From NCBI RefSeq assembly GCF_040115645.1, contig NC_089541.1:5332001-5396000 (forward strand): a DNA stretch of 64,000 nt, written 5' to 3'. Shown here piece after piece: positions 24,458 through 37,236 of this stretch. The notes beneath the pieces are model-generated. The model was not told where the DNA came from. It was given only the letters and a program-made list of their open reading frames with translations, and did no database searches. Every line of letters begins with the position of its first letter. Position 1 is the first letter of the stretch. This DNA is from Euwallacea fornicatus. Lineage: Eukaryota > Arthropoda > Insecta > Coleoptera > Curculionidae. The position numbers were made by a program, and so were the translations under genes.

Positions 24458-26070
24458 AACCCCTGGAACAACTGCGATAGATGGATGTAGTATCATCGAC
24501 TAAAAGAAAAATCTTTCAGACAGGAATTGGCTTTTACTTGTCTTCCTCTAATTGAACTTCTCAGACTGCTTTCTCAATATATTGTATAGTTGGAATTCCA
24601 ACAGCATATAGGTACCTAATTCTTCGGAATGATAGATCTTTCTTTAAATTCATGTCTTGCCCTTTAAATAATTATTGAGGTCTAGATTGAAAATAAATTC
24701 TTTTAAAACGAATAGAACACATCCAATACCAAGAATTTATTGAGATTTATGAAGTAACTTTCAGAAAATCTATGGATAATTGGACTCTTTTAATAGGGTT
24801 AATATGGAAGAAAGCGTAAAGGATTAGGTCAACTTAGAATTAGTATCGATCCAGTCTATTCCGGAAAACATTGCATGCATTTAAGGTATCCTATAATTAT
24901 TTGAATTACTGACAAACTAATTATTGTGGAAGGTCTCTGTTTTATGAAAAAGAAAGATGGAGAAAGAAGGAAGTTTTCTCAAATGAAAAAGATGAAACTG
25001 ATGTTTCGCTTCCTTACATGAGACATAATTGTTGTGGGTATAAAAAATTATTTTTGGCAAAATTGCAAAGTATAGAAAAATAAGTGAAAAAACTTTGACA
25101 AGTATAAAAACTATAGTTGAAATTACAAGATACTTCCATCATTTCTGGATAGCTTTTTCAGCACGATAGAATAAAGCGGAAAAAGTCTTAAGTCAAAATG
25201 AAAAGAAATTTCCTATGGAAATGTGTCCAAAAAAGCCCTTTGGAGATGACATTCAATTATATAGTTTTTCATAATATTTTATGGTAATTACTTCTCAAGA
25301 AGGAGCTTGTTTTCTTCCGACAATCAAAAAATATGAATTGGGGGAAGATCTTTAACTTTTAGAAAGGGCCTACCCATCTGTTTTCGTACACTAAAACTTA
25401 GAAATATTAAAATAGTATTTAGGAAAAAATATTATATTCGATTGTTGAAATGCATTAATCTTCTTATAGGTATTCCCTATATTAGGCTATACACTTTAAA
25501 AGTCAAATAAAAACCTCCTAATCAAAGTAAAAAATCTTTTCTTGGACTAATACATAGTTAATTTTATGGGGTTATTACTAATTTAGATAACAATTCAATT
25601 TTTAAAAATCATGTCTTCTAAATGCTCTTTATCAACTTTAGTGCAATTTTGATTTTTAAGTAAAAAATTCTGCATCGCCTAGTATTTTTGCAGTTTCATT
25701 TCGAATGCACTTTTCTGTCTCGAGAAATGTCGCCACACCACACCAAACAACATCTTTTGGACTGTAGAGTTTTTTGGTAAACTGTTCGCGAGAATTTCGA
25801 CTCCAATGACCAACAAGTAAAGATTAAAATAAAAAAATTAATTGTTACAGAACTACTCATTTTGATAATTAATTTAAATTTTAACAAAATTGATAAATTT
25901 TTCTTTCGTGGATCAAGATCAAGATGGAGATTTGCTTCGTCGGGTAATGAACAACTTTTAATTTAGAATTCAAAATTGCACTGAACATGAGCGAGCGCAT
26001 TTAAAAAACATTATTTAAAAAAATTTAATAGTTATCTAAACTTATTATAAACCTCGTAAAATTAGCAATT

Positions 26071-26798
26071 CAGGGTTTTCATTAAATACACGGCAAAAAT
26101 TCAGGAAGCTATTCTTTGGATTATACTAATAATATTTTTCCATTGATGATTTTTAAAAAGCCTCTGTTCCGAAAACACAGGGCGAGAAAAGTTTTCGGAA
26201 AGCTTTTTAATCTAAAACATCTGTAGAAAATAACTACCTAGGATGAAATACTCATTGTAGGGTCTACCTCGACTGATCCATTTCTTAAGAAATTCTCTTT
26301 GTGGTGAAAAAGGATCAGCGTCAGTAACTGGATCTTTCTCTATCAGAGTTAGCACATTCTTTTCTACTTCTAGCATTCTTACAGTTATTGGCCTTCCTGA
26401 TCTTCCACTTCGTTTTAATGTGCCTGTTTCGCGAAAACGTTAACAAATAATAACAAGTTTGGAAGGTTTGTGGCAAAAAAAAGGTGGGAAACCTGGAAGA
26501 TTTGAAGAACCTGAGCATTGCTGGGTGTAATCAATAAGAAACGATTCTAATGTTTTTGTAAGACTCCGGCAGTGAATGAAGAGAAGATTAGGAGGTAGTT
26601 AGTCTCAATAGTTCTTGTAGATTAAGAAGTTTTACATGTAATATTTAGTAGTAAAATGTTTCTCTTGTCGAAAGTTTTTCTCGCCCTCCATCTTCGGAAC
26701 AACGAGGCTTTTCAAAAATCGTCAAAACACAAAATATTCTTAGAACACTCCAGGGAATAATCCCCTAAATTTGTACCGTATGTTTAATGGATACCCTG
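26071..26798 (-). mobile_element. TIR DNA transposon remnant, about 730 bp
   Basis: The ends are CAGGGTTTTCATTAAA (left) and, read from the right, CAGGGTATCCATTAAAC. Homology between the inverted arms extends about 140 bases inward, through GATTTTTRAAAAGCCTC, GTTCCGAA and GGGCGAGAAAA blocks. Between them, on the minus strand, lies a fragment resembling a transposase helix-turn-helix region (listed separately). This makes it an internally deleted relative of an autonomous element rather than a pure MITE. No clear target-site duplication was seen. Confidence 0.65.
26300..26480 (-). pseudogene. Transposase HTH fragment (DUF4817-like)
   Basis: In one minus-strand frame (about 26425 down to 26280) the peptide reads RETGTLKRSGRSGRPITVR and goes on to VEKNVLTLIEKDP. 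This matches the familiar RETG-(S/T)-x-K-R-x-x-x-x-GRP-x-TVR pattern of the N-terminal helix-turn-helix region of insect Tc-like transposase relatives (DUF4817). Upstream, in another frame, RFPTFFLPQTFQTCYYLL looks like the segment that normally precedes RETG, so at least one frameshift separates them. The catalytic domain is absent. Identification is from family pattern by eye. Confidence 0.5.
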
Positions 26799-27681
26799 TC
26801 TGTTAGTCCGATAAAAGGTATAAAAAATAGGTATAAAGGTTTTTTACTGCGAATAGAAAATTTTTATTTGCAGTTTTAAGTGCACAGGTCAATATGGGGA
26901 ACCTTATACTTTTAGTAACCTATCATATATTATCGCTTCTTTCACTTGTTACCGAGAGGAAATATCCACCAGAGGGATTAGAATTTACAAAACAATACCA
27001 TTGATTTTACACAATTATTTTACACAGTATTTAACGCAGAAATTGCAATTTAAATTAGGTGGGGTTACTGTTGCTATCGGCCATGAAGCGCTCTGAAACC
27101 ACTAATATCTAGGAGACGCCAATGGACAAACACAAGAGAAATCCCTGATAAAATTATGTATATAAATAGCACACTACATCAAAATAGCAATAAAATTAGA
27201 AATTGGCGAGAAAAGGGTTAATTCAAGTTAGGTCAGGTGGACATGCATGGAATAATAGGTAATATCAAAATTATAATATGCATGTATTCACGATGTGCTA
27301 TTCAAGGCGTATGTATCTACAGCGTGCAGAAAGGTTTGGTAAAGCATATCTAACTCAACTGGGTTTCTTGAAATTGTGCAATTTTTCTAATGCATCATCA
27401 ATGAAAACTGACTGTACTGATAAGGTACACCTCATAATATGGCGCTGCTCCCTTAAAAACGTCCCTTTTAACCCCGACCTAAACTGCATTCGGGTGTCGC
27501 ATACATGTTCATATATATACGTGGTGATATATTGAAATGAATTATTGCGTGTCAGGTGAAAATTAATGGTCACAATCAGATAGATGCATGCACGCACGAA
27601 ATGTCACTTTTAGCAACAAAAAATCGGTGGTCGATATTCGGCTCGGGAGCCTTTTTTACGATTTTTTTGATGGGAAGATAA

Positions 27682-28518
27682 CGTCCGTTGGCCGGACTCG
27701 TTAATGCACCCAGGAAATTATTATTACTATGGGTTTGGTGCATTTTGTCGATGATGGAACCAGTGGCGTCGTCGTTGCCCTGTTGGGGAAAAATTCCAAC
27801 TGAAGCATTTGTTATTTTTAAACCGATCGCTATGCCTTATCGATTAATTGGTTACGTAAACTCCAATGTGTTTTGGAAGCCTTTGTTCGTTCATAATCCA
27901 CTTGGACCGGTTCGTATCCCTTGCATTCATGCAACAATGGCAAAACTATGTTTTTTTTTTGACGTAACATAAGTAAAGCGTAATGCCCCGGCAGATGTTC
28001 CCAAGGCTCATAGCGGCGTGTTGGGTTTCTTTTGGATAATTGAAACGCTAAGACCGTTTCGATGTCTTTTTTGTCCTGAAATTAAATGCTCAGCAGTGCA
28101 CTTTTTCACCAATGCTTCGCGAGCACGTTTTTTGATGTTTAAGACGTACCTAGAAGCATTTGAATATCACAACAAACACTCGAATGTAGCTGGGTACGCG
28201 AATGAGATAGTAGGCATACGTGACCAAAATGATGTTTCATACGGTTCGCCATTTGAAATTTATACGAAACTTTTCCTATGGCAAAAAGCATATCTAATAT
28301 CAAGTATAAATATTCATCGGTGCAATCAAGTTTCGTATTTCAACCATGGGTCTGTGGGCATATCTATTGCGTCGCTCGTGACCTCCAAATATCCTACCAA
28401 ATTACCACCAATTAGCGACTATCAAAAATTGCACATGCCGACGACCATTTTGGAACCGACAAAACAACCGAATTATGATAATAAAAATTCTAAGAACTCT
28501 CCTACTATTAATAGTTAA
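27682..28518 (+). pseudogene. Unidentified long open frame with one stop
   Basis: One frame is open from 27682 to 28518 except for a single TAA at 27970-27972. The part after the stop, 27973-28518, is 181 codons, the longest open run in the window. I recognise no domain. The C-terminal 40 residues are rich in N, K, P, S and T (YDNKNSKNS) and look noncoding-like or disordered; the middle contains FEIYTKLFLWQKAYLI. No donor or acceptor clearly frames it, and no TIR or LTR was seen around it. It could be a decayed transposon or captured gene, a nested gene, or chance. Internal ATG at 28135 would give 127 residues. Confidence 0.25.
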
Positions 28519-29429
28519 AAATTTACATTACCAGGGCCATTTGAATTGTTTCAGTACTCATATTGGAAGCGTGACGCCCAATCTACGCAATATAAGGCTA
28601 ATGTCTTTCAACCTAATAATAAGCAATAACAATGCTCCTAATTGACAATAATTAATTATAAGTGCCCAATAAAAATACTCGCCTCAAACTCGCCACGACC
28701 ATCCATCAATGGGTCCTCACTTCCTTTTATTGTATGTATTATCCCACGGATTGTGCCAAACTTAATCCATCAATCACCACCATCAGTGCCAACAAAGCAT
28801 CCAACACTATAGGAGAAGTCTATAGGTTTGACTTCAGAGAAATTCCCCTCGTACTCAACAAACGAAAAAAGGTATGAACCCATCTATTCATCTATTCTAA
28901 ACTGGTTTGACCTGAACGGGCCAATGAGAAGAGTCCGAACATTTGAAGGCCTTTGGCCATTACAAATTTTCGGCAGCTTGACGGTTCTCATTTGTCGGCC
29001 CGGAACCCACAGTTCTATTGGTTCGAATGAAGTTTAGGTTTAGATAGATTGGACACATTAGAAGTAATAGAAAGACGAAGAACCATTTTGCCTTTTAAAT
29101 GGGTTTTAAAACATGTGTTGGAATCGGTGTTGCTGTATCATGGTACTGTCTTGGTATTTCGCATTGGTGGGAATTGAAGTGGATAGATATACCTAGAGTA
29201 GTCACATCGGGTATTTCGACAGGAAACTCGTGAGATCCTTAAGTTTTGAGGGTTGTTAAATGTTGATTTCATTTTGATGTTGATAATCTGCCGTTTCCAC
29301 GCGCGCATCACAAATTAAGACTACTGAAGACTTTCCTATTCACTTTGAGCATTTAGGTTCATTCATTGAATCCGATATAAGGCGTGGGAAGACATGGAAG
29401 GGATATGAACATCGTGATGAAATAAGTGA

Positions 29430-30530
29430 GTATTGCAAATTAGTAGGCCAATCCGCTCACTACAGATTCTTTGAACAAAAATAATTAGAATTTTCTTATG
29501 CGATTTTTTCTTTGATGCTTTATACTCTGTACATAATGTTACAATTGTTAAAAAAAAACTGTTAATAATTTCGACGTTTCTTGACATATTTTAATGAAAT
29601 TTTGCAGTGATGCACATTTCGGTGAGGTGCACTTTTTCTATAATTTACGTAAGAAAAATTCAAACCAGTGTGGGAAAAATGGAGAGTCACGGACATGTTT
29701 TTCCCCCTAACTTTTTTTGCGCACGCCAGTAGCGAAAGTGTTTAACTTTTTAAATTAAATTTTCCTTTATCTTAATTTTTTTCATTCTTGCAAAGTTTTA
29801 ATTTACTGCTCACTTTAGAAGATACTCCAATATATTGCCTCTTGATGTATTATACAAAAAGAGGGCAATTATATTAAACATTTAATTTAGATTGATTCAG
29901 TCCATTTAGTTGGATTATTATTTATCTTCAACTTTCCAAAATTGTTGCCAGTTTTCTTAAATGATTCAATTTGCATAAAATTGAATAAAATCTAGACAAA
30001 ATATTAAGGAAAAAGGTTTAATTTACTCATAGCTTGATATTTATGATAGCCGTATGATAGTACATCGTATTTTTAAAGGTACGTGACCGATATAAAAGAA
30101 AAATCAGTATCATGTATTGAGAGGCAATATGTTGGAATATCTTCTAAAGTGAGCGGCAAATTTTGCAATAATAAAAAAATTAAGACAAAGAAATATATAG
30201 TTTACAAAATTGACTGCGTTCACCATTGACGTGCGTAAAAGAATGTTGATGGGGGTGGGCGTGACGTTGACATGACCTCTCGTTTCCCCCGTTCAGGTTT
30301 AAAATTTTTTACCCAAATTATAGGAAAAGTTCGCACCATCGAACTATGTATCACCTTAAAATTTCATTAAAATATGACCAGAAACACCGGGCTTATTAAC
30401 ATTTTTTTTTAACTTCAACACTCCGTATACACAGATAAAGCGCCAAAGAAGAAAGTTGCATAAGAAAAAATCTAATTATTTTCGCCCAAGGAATCTGTGG
30501 TCAGCGGATTGGCCTACTAATTTGCAACAC
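29430..30530. mobile_element. Long fold-back element B
   Basis: Arms of about 435 bases each (about 29430-29865 and 30095-30530) are inverted diverged copies. Shared blocks include TTGCAAATTAGTAGGCCAAT at the outer ends, AAAATAATTAGA, CATATTTTAATGAAATTTT, and GCTCACTTTAGAAGATA at the inner part. The outer termini read GTATTGCAAATTAG and, from the right, GTGTTGCAAATTAG. About 230 bases lie between the arms. No transposase is seen; the minus-strand open frame at 29363-29587 overlaps the arm and is not convincing. It fits a nonautonomous fold-back or MITE-type element. Confidence 0.75.
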
Positions 30531-30531
30531 C

Positions 30532-33268
30532 TTGCATTTTGGTGTTGGAAAGTAGCGGAGATGAAATCAAAAACTTTTGTTTGGGTGTGGGATTGATTTT
30601 CCCTATTCAAAAATTGGTTTTAAATATTTATCTTCATTAGATATGCGGGTCTACAGTAACGAATCACTTCAGTGAAGCGTGCGGTAAAGTCACTTTACTT
30701 CACATCGGTGGAAAAGACTGAAGTATGGTTACAAAAACGTTTATCAATGTCAAATATAACCTTCCTTTCGACTGGGAATTTCGCATCCCCACGTGACATG
30801 CTTTAAAAATGGAATTCTTTTTCCCTGTTGTCAAGAATATGACTCGATGAAGATTTGTAATCCCATTTCCCCCACCCCTGTGAATGAAGAAAACGTTTAT
30901 GTTCACGGGAACAAGGGGCCATCTCTATTGTTTCGTTTTTTTGGAACATACGTGTAGCAAATGAATCGCGATTTAAAAACAGATCACAATTTAAAAATCA
31001 GCTGAAAAAAAAGTCGCGCTGTTTCGATCAAAATTTCGGATTTATCAATTTTTTCATGGAAATGACTGGAGCTGACTACGCCATCAATTCAATTTTGGTC
31101 TGATAGCATCTTGAAAGGGTAGGAATTTCTTTGAAACTATAAGCCTTTAACACGAATCACATAACCTGTTACTCAAAAAAAATAATTAAATGGAATCTCC
31201 GGCGTCTTTTTCATACACGGAAAACATAAAACCGTTTTCAAAATAGCATCAAATTGGCCATTAAATTCCTCTTAACTTTTCCCATTTGACCATTTTTTAT
31301 CTCTTATAGTTCTCAAGATGATATATGGTATCAAGATGGTAAGCGCACGGTATACATATTATATGCATGAATTAAATGGAGTCTGCTAGCCTTGAAATCT
31401 TCATTTTTCTCATATCCATCTCCCTTTTGCATATGTTGTCAACAAATAGTGTAGAAAGTGGTATATTAGCAAATATGTTACACGTTATTGCACCTGTTAT
31501 ATATTTGAAGTAGATTGTTCATTCTTTTTGATCATTTTTTGAAATAACGCTTCAACACTAGTAGGGGATGTTGTAACGGTGAAATTGCATATTATTTTCA
31601 GTTGGTTTTGACTGAGAATAATGGCAATTCTACCTCTGCAACAACCCTTACTGGCGAGTAAAGCGGTATTCTCAAAAAAGACATACATATTTGGTGGAAA
31701 TTGAGGATCTGACTGCAAAAAGGCGATGAGTCACTATTTTGCCAAAACTCAGATACGACTTCCTTAGTTTATTACAAAGCTTCAGCAATAGTTTGGAACA
31801 AAAAGGGAACGAATATTTAATAAGCCACGAACTCATAAGCACATTCGAGTCATCCCTTTCATAGATTTGATGCGAATAAGTCATCATGACTTATTCCATT
31901 CCTGTACCAATTGAAGTATCATCTTTCTCTATTATTTTTATTTTATTTAGCGACGTTTTTCGTTTGGTTATTTTGTAAGAACAACAAAAAAAGAACAAAA
32001 TTGTTATAATGCTCCGTTACCTCTTAAGGGAGAGAAATTTAAAAGTGACATGCATTTGACTACAGAGTACATACCAAAAGCTGACATGTCAAATTATAAC
32101 ACTTTAGAAAGTGTTTCTGTTGATTTTGCAAACTTCAGATGGTTCAAGCACGAATGACGAAGAAAACTGCTCTGATGATATCACATTGTATTATGTTTTG
32201 TGGAATATGATATTCTTCTTTTGAAAGTTTGAAACTTGAGCGGTTCTAAAAGTTTTATACTGAATTATCCCGTCCTTGCATTAGTGATAATTTTTTTGAA
32301 AATTTCTGTGTTTTCTTTATGATAAATTAGCAGAATTTTCATTTGTATAGAAAAATAAGATGTATAGGATATTCCATTTTTGGTGAAATTATTAAAAAAT
32401 CTCGTTTAGAAATAAAGATATTTAAAAGTGGTTTTCGCAATACCGTGCTACATTTTAAAGAAATAAATCAGAGTACAAACAGTTTTTTCATAGGTCTCTT
32501 TTTTTCTGTAATACAGAGTAAAATTAAAATTGTTGCATTTTGGGACCCCTTCTGTAATTTTTTTATTTAAAGAGACTTTGTAGTTTTGAAAACGGATTCT
32601 CATAAACTTTTTTACATAGAATTCAGTGATAATATAAGATTTTTTATTCATCTAAGTATTCTTGACATGTACGCAGAACTTTTTTTTAATGCACTACCCT
32701 GTGTTTGTTTAATCTTTGGCGTTCCCCTTTTAAAGCGCTTTTCAGCAATATACGACACAGTTGGGAAGCATTCAGAAATATACGTAAAATAAAGAAAAAA
32801 ACATTAATTGCCTATAGTAGAGTTATTTAAATAGATTACACCTCAACCGAAGTTATAATAAAAATAAATGTTTTAAGAAAAATAGAAAATAACTGTAAAC
32901 TATGTTTACAAAGAAATGGTGAAGTTTTTTAACAATTGCAACAAAATAGAAGTTTTTTGTTATGATCTCATCAAAAATGGGACATCCATACTCTACACGA
33001 AAAACAAAAAGATATGTATACAATGTATATTTTGTTTCTTGATTCTCCTAAAAATTAAAAAGAAATGACTCATTCCCTTTTTGCTCCAAAGTCAGCAATT
33101 TTAAAGCTCAAATGCATGTCGCTGGCAGTTTGCCTATTTCGGTTCTTTGACTGGATGTCTAAACTTTAACATTTGATTTCTCCTGGATAGTTTTTTTTAG
33201 TCTCTGGTTTACCTCCAGAATGTCAATTCTTTCTGATGGTTATTTGAACCTTCGCAATGTTTCTTAGG
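30532..33268. other. Intron 1 segment, no gene seen
   Basis: AT-rich, with T-rich tracts near 32280-32700. Open frames at 32343-32570 and 32586-32792 consist mainly of F, I, K and S codons and look like AT-driven chance frames. No transposon ends were recognised. Confidence 0.45.
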
Positions 33269-33480
33269 AAACGCACTTGATCGACCGGTCTGAGGGCGAT
33301 TTCCAACCCACGGGAATGCACCGCACCGGACGCACTTTTAGTCCGTGGGCAAATGCCACAAAGTCGAACTTCGACGAAGACCAGGTGCAACGGATCGACA
33401 TCGACAACAAACCCGAAGTAGGCCGCGCATATGCAGACCTGACCTACCCGACACGCTGTTCAGTGCTCAAACCCGTGTAA
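33269..33480 (+). other. GC- and CpG-rich coding-like island
   Basis: Directly after an acceptor-like TTTCTTAG (ending at 33268) a frame opens as ETHLIDRSEGDFQPTG and runs about 70 codons to TAA at 33478-33480. Residues are balanced and acidic/polar, with NFDEDQVQRIDIDN in the middle. Base composition is far richer in G, C and CpG than the surrounding intron. I do not recognise the peptide. It cannot be an E93 exon directly after exon 1, because the phases do not match and the product would stop after eight codons. Options: a nested gene's last exon, an alternative first or untranslated exon, a transposon or foreign fragment, or a conserved regulatory island. Confidence 0.25.
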
Positions 33481-33551
33481 CGCGGTGTAGCCCTAAAACG
33501 GGGTCCACGAAGGGCCTTATGTCGTACACTAACTTTTCCATTATTCCGTGA

Positions 33552-33790
33552 TTGTTTATTAATTATTCGTTTGTCGCAAAAGCTGGCGGGGTTTCACTCG
33601 GTTTCTGTACAATTTCCATGGGTTTTCCATTGATTTTCTTTCTTAGGGGCTGCAGTATCGATTCGCGACCTCAGACACTTCTTTTGCTCCACTTGTTTTC
33701 CCCCCTCGCGACCTACGTGATTTTGCCGGTTTCGGGTGTTTTGTTTCACGGCCGACACCGACGTTAATTGCCCGGTAATGTTTGTTGTTG
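33552..33790. other. GC-richer flank of the island
   Basis: A second less AT-rich patch, with CTGGCGGGGTTTCACTCGG near 33580 and CTCGCGACCTACGTG near 33705, follows the coding-like island after 70 bases. No frame is convincing. Together they form an island of about 500 bp that differs in composition from the rest of intron 1. Confidence 0.3.
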
Positions 33791-35166
33791 TTCGCTAAGT
33801 TTCGACGTTATTTTGCCACATAATGTGCATGAGGAAATTGAGCTTGGTTAGTCACAGTTTTCTATTTCCCACTAAGGCTTGAAAACCAAAAAGCTAAATT
33901 TTACCGTTAAAATTGGACGCAGCGTTTGAACGCAAACCGAAACCTATTCAGCAAAATCGGTTTACGTTTTTAAATGCCGCACGAATTTGAGAGAATTTTC
34001 CAGCTTGGGGTGGCACTTGTGTAAGGCGTTCCGAGGGATGACCCATGGGTATTTTTACGGGTTATCTCGGTTATTAGTAGAGATAGAAGGAAACGGTTTT
34101 CACGAATATGGCTACTTTCTTGAGAAAACGCTAGATGTTGCAAATCGGCAGATTTTGTGCACCTTGTTAATTCGTTTTCATACGATGTACATGAAAATTG
34201 ATGATACGAAGGCTACGTCTCAAATACCTTCGAATAGCATTTTTTTCTGAAAATCATAAGAACAACAAAATTTCTAAAAAGTTTTAGAAATAGAAAGAAC
34301 GGTTCTAAAGAACCATCAAAAAGCATCGTCTTACTTCACTAATAAGTGGGATACCCAGCAAAAACCTCGAAAATGGGACACCTTGTATAGTAGACACTCT
34401 GTACAAGGCTTTTCGGTAAATTGTTTTATAAGCACTTGCACTTTTGAACTTAACAAGGGTTTATCTTCGACCGAATTTATTAATGAGGTTTGTTATTTTA
34501 AGGTTCGACAATAAATCGAATTTAGTGGTAAACTCGCGTCGGGTATCATTGGTACAACACCCTTTAATCAGCTTGGTATTTCTCATTAATTTGTTAGCTG
34601 GACGTACACTTGTCACGCTGAACACTCACAGTCTAAACAATTGGCACAAGCGAGTATGTGCGTTAATCACATGCTAGTAATAAAACTCCTGTGTTATTAT
34701 TTTAAGTACCCCTTAATGTTTATTTTTCAGAAGAGTGAACATTAACTTAGTTTCTGAAAACAGCAACAAAAGCTGAATGTTTTCAATGGAAATGTATGCA
34801 AAAAATTCGTTGCGGGTATAATCGTCATAAAAACTAATATTTTTTATATTGTTCAATGTTTTTCTCGCAACTACTCTCAAATACTCACCTCATGAAGTTC
34901 CTTTTTGTCTAGTAATGGCAAAATTTTAATGAGTTTTATTTGGCGGTAATTTTCGAAATATTGTCCAAAAATGTACCTTTGTAACCAAACACTTCAATTT
35001 TTTTTTATTACTAGAAATCTAGATAAAGCGATAGGAGATGTTATTTCGGTCACAAATACAAGGACATGCCTTCACTAGCATTTATAGCATACTTTTTAAC
35101 CCACTGACAGCACGTGTTCGTAACTCGTTTCCAATTAACTACTAAACTATTTGTCGAGATTATTAC

Positions 35167-35237
35167 ACGCATATCACATAGACGTTCACATGGATAATTA
35201 TTATTATACGCGTATCACGCATATCACATAAATGTTC
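35167..35237. repeat. Two direct 21-bp repeats 50 bp apart
   Basis: ACGCATATCACATAGACGTTC at 35167-35187 and ACGCATATCACATAAATGTTC at 35217-35237 differ at two bases. A partial third copy (ACGCGTATCACGC) lies between. A small decayed tandem array. Confidence 0.65.
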
Positions 35238-35981
35238 GTAACATACAGTTATACATTTAAAATCTATTTTATTCGTCAAGATAGAAAAGTAGGAAGTCAC
35301 GTGTAAACTGTTTATTCATTCAGAGGGCCATCAGAATTTATAGGGTGAATAGTTGCATCATTGCGAAAAAAATATGTATAAATCGAGTTACGATGTATCT
35401 GTTAAAAATAGTTTGAGACAAAAACCTAAAAGGTCAATTTCACCAGTAAGACACAGAGACGCATAATATTTATTACAGAACTAGAAAGTTTTTCACATTT
35501 GGCAAAACTGCGTGCTTTCAAGTTCGTCAAATAATCCCATAAAGCTTTTCGGAGGTGCATTTCTTTTCCTGTGCAGGGTGCCAAACAGTCTGGAAACAAC
35601 TTAAGCATGCTGAGCTCTTAGTTCATCTGAAAAATAGCAAAAAAAGAGGTTTTTATTCTAATAAAAATAGTATTGCTGTCAAAATAATTTCATTAATAAC
35701 ATTTGATTGAGTGACTTGGACGGGCCCTTCGCTGGCACACTGTTCCCATATTTGAAATTTTGGATTTCACCTTGGTTAAAAAAACTGAAATTTGGACTTA
35801 AATGAAATTTTTTTTGCATATCCTTTTTACTTTCCTCTTCTTCCAAATTTAAAAAACTGCAAAAATATACATCACATTTATTTATAATCCATCCTGTATA
35901 TATAGGAAAAAATTCCTGAGACGCACACTCGACAACAAAGATTGGTTCAAACGACCGACGAAATGCTAAAAGTGCCTTCCT

Positions 35982-36003
35982 ACTACATACTGACTACATA
36001 CTG
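35982..36003. repeat. 11-bp tandem duplication
   Basis: ACTACATACTG occurs twice in a row. A minor replication-slippage repeat. Confidence 0.7.
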
Positions 36004-37208
36004 ACTTTTTTCAGGTTAAATCATTTGAAAAGATTTCTTACGGATTATCGCCGTAACAGGCAGAACCGTAATTATGATTCGAATTCCAAAGGAAATGACA
36101 GACAATTAGAGATAGTTAAAGATAAAAGGGCTGGGAGCAACAACACTGTAAATGGAGCTTTTAGAAGGTTCGCGGTATTTCAGCTGTTGATCGATAGTAA
36201 CGAAGATCAACCAAAGAGCAACTGAGTTCGATAAACTAAGAATGTTTGATAACATAGAGCGCTAAATTTGTCTGAAAATGACTCTACAGTTTTAACACAT
36301 TTTAACGAGCTTTAAACGTCGAACAACAAATAAGTAGTTGACGAAGGTCAGGAACTTGGAAATTGGGATAATGACCTTTGGCAAAGTTTATGTTTTGAAG
36401 CCGCGATGGGTGTTAATGAGTTACGAACGCAACTGTCGAAAATTTACACTCAATTATCACATTAATACGAGGGCCCCCTGTAAAGTAATAATTTTTTATT
36501 CAAATGTGAAAAGTGCGTACTCATTTTTTTAGGAAGTTCAACTGAAAAAGGAATGGTAATAAACCGAATACATATTAACATGCCAGAGTGTGTACTTGTC
36601 CAGTACTTATAGCCGAATGCTGATGCATTAAATTCTCTAAACTGGATGCATGTTGAGCTTATCTAATTTTAAGCATTCATCATAGGCCGCATGGTAATCT
36701 GCTCACATCAGCCATTTGCGATGCGATCGCGAACATTTCGCTATGTTTTGTGTTTTCTAAATGACGGCAGATCGTGCGATTGCTCGATATGGCTGGTTTA
36801 TGTGTCTTCTTATTGCTTTGCCACCTTGTGGAATTTAATTTTGTGCAACAGTTGCATGTGAGGTATTTTTAACTAGAGTAGTAGAGGTTAGCACTTTTAA
36901 AAAAATCTAGAATGTATGTGGAAGTTTTCGAGGAAGACTGATATAAGTAAAAATTGCAAGTTCATCAAAATCGCGAATCATAGAGAGTGAAGATCAATTT
37001 GTAAAAAAGCGATAAAATATTGCAATTTCATAACGAAATTTATTTTGCTAAATTTCTTCAGTTACCAGAAACATATAGATTTTAGATAATGTCTACCGCC
37101 GCAGAGATGTGTAACCTCGCTGCATTTTGATTGGGCACAGATTTAGGCCATTTTACATTCTAATCTCGTTTTTAACTTAAGATGGTAACAACATACTTCG
37201 TCACGTTT

Positions 37209-37236
37209 TGACAAGTTTAACAAGTTTGACAAGTCA
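37209..37236. repeat. Short tandem repeat, ACAAGTTT-type
   Basis: Three near copies of ACAAGTTTR in succession (the last is ACAAGTCACA). Minor slippage repeat. Confidence 0.5.
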
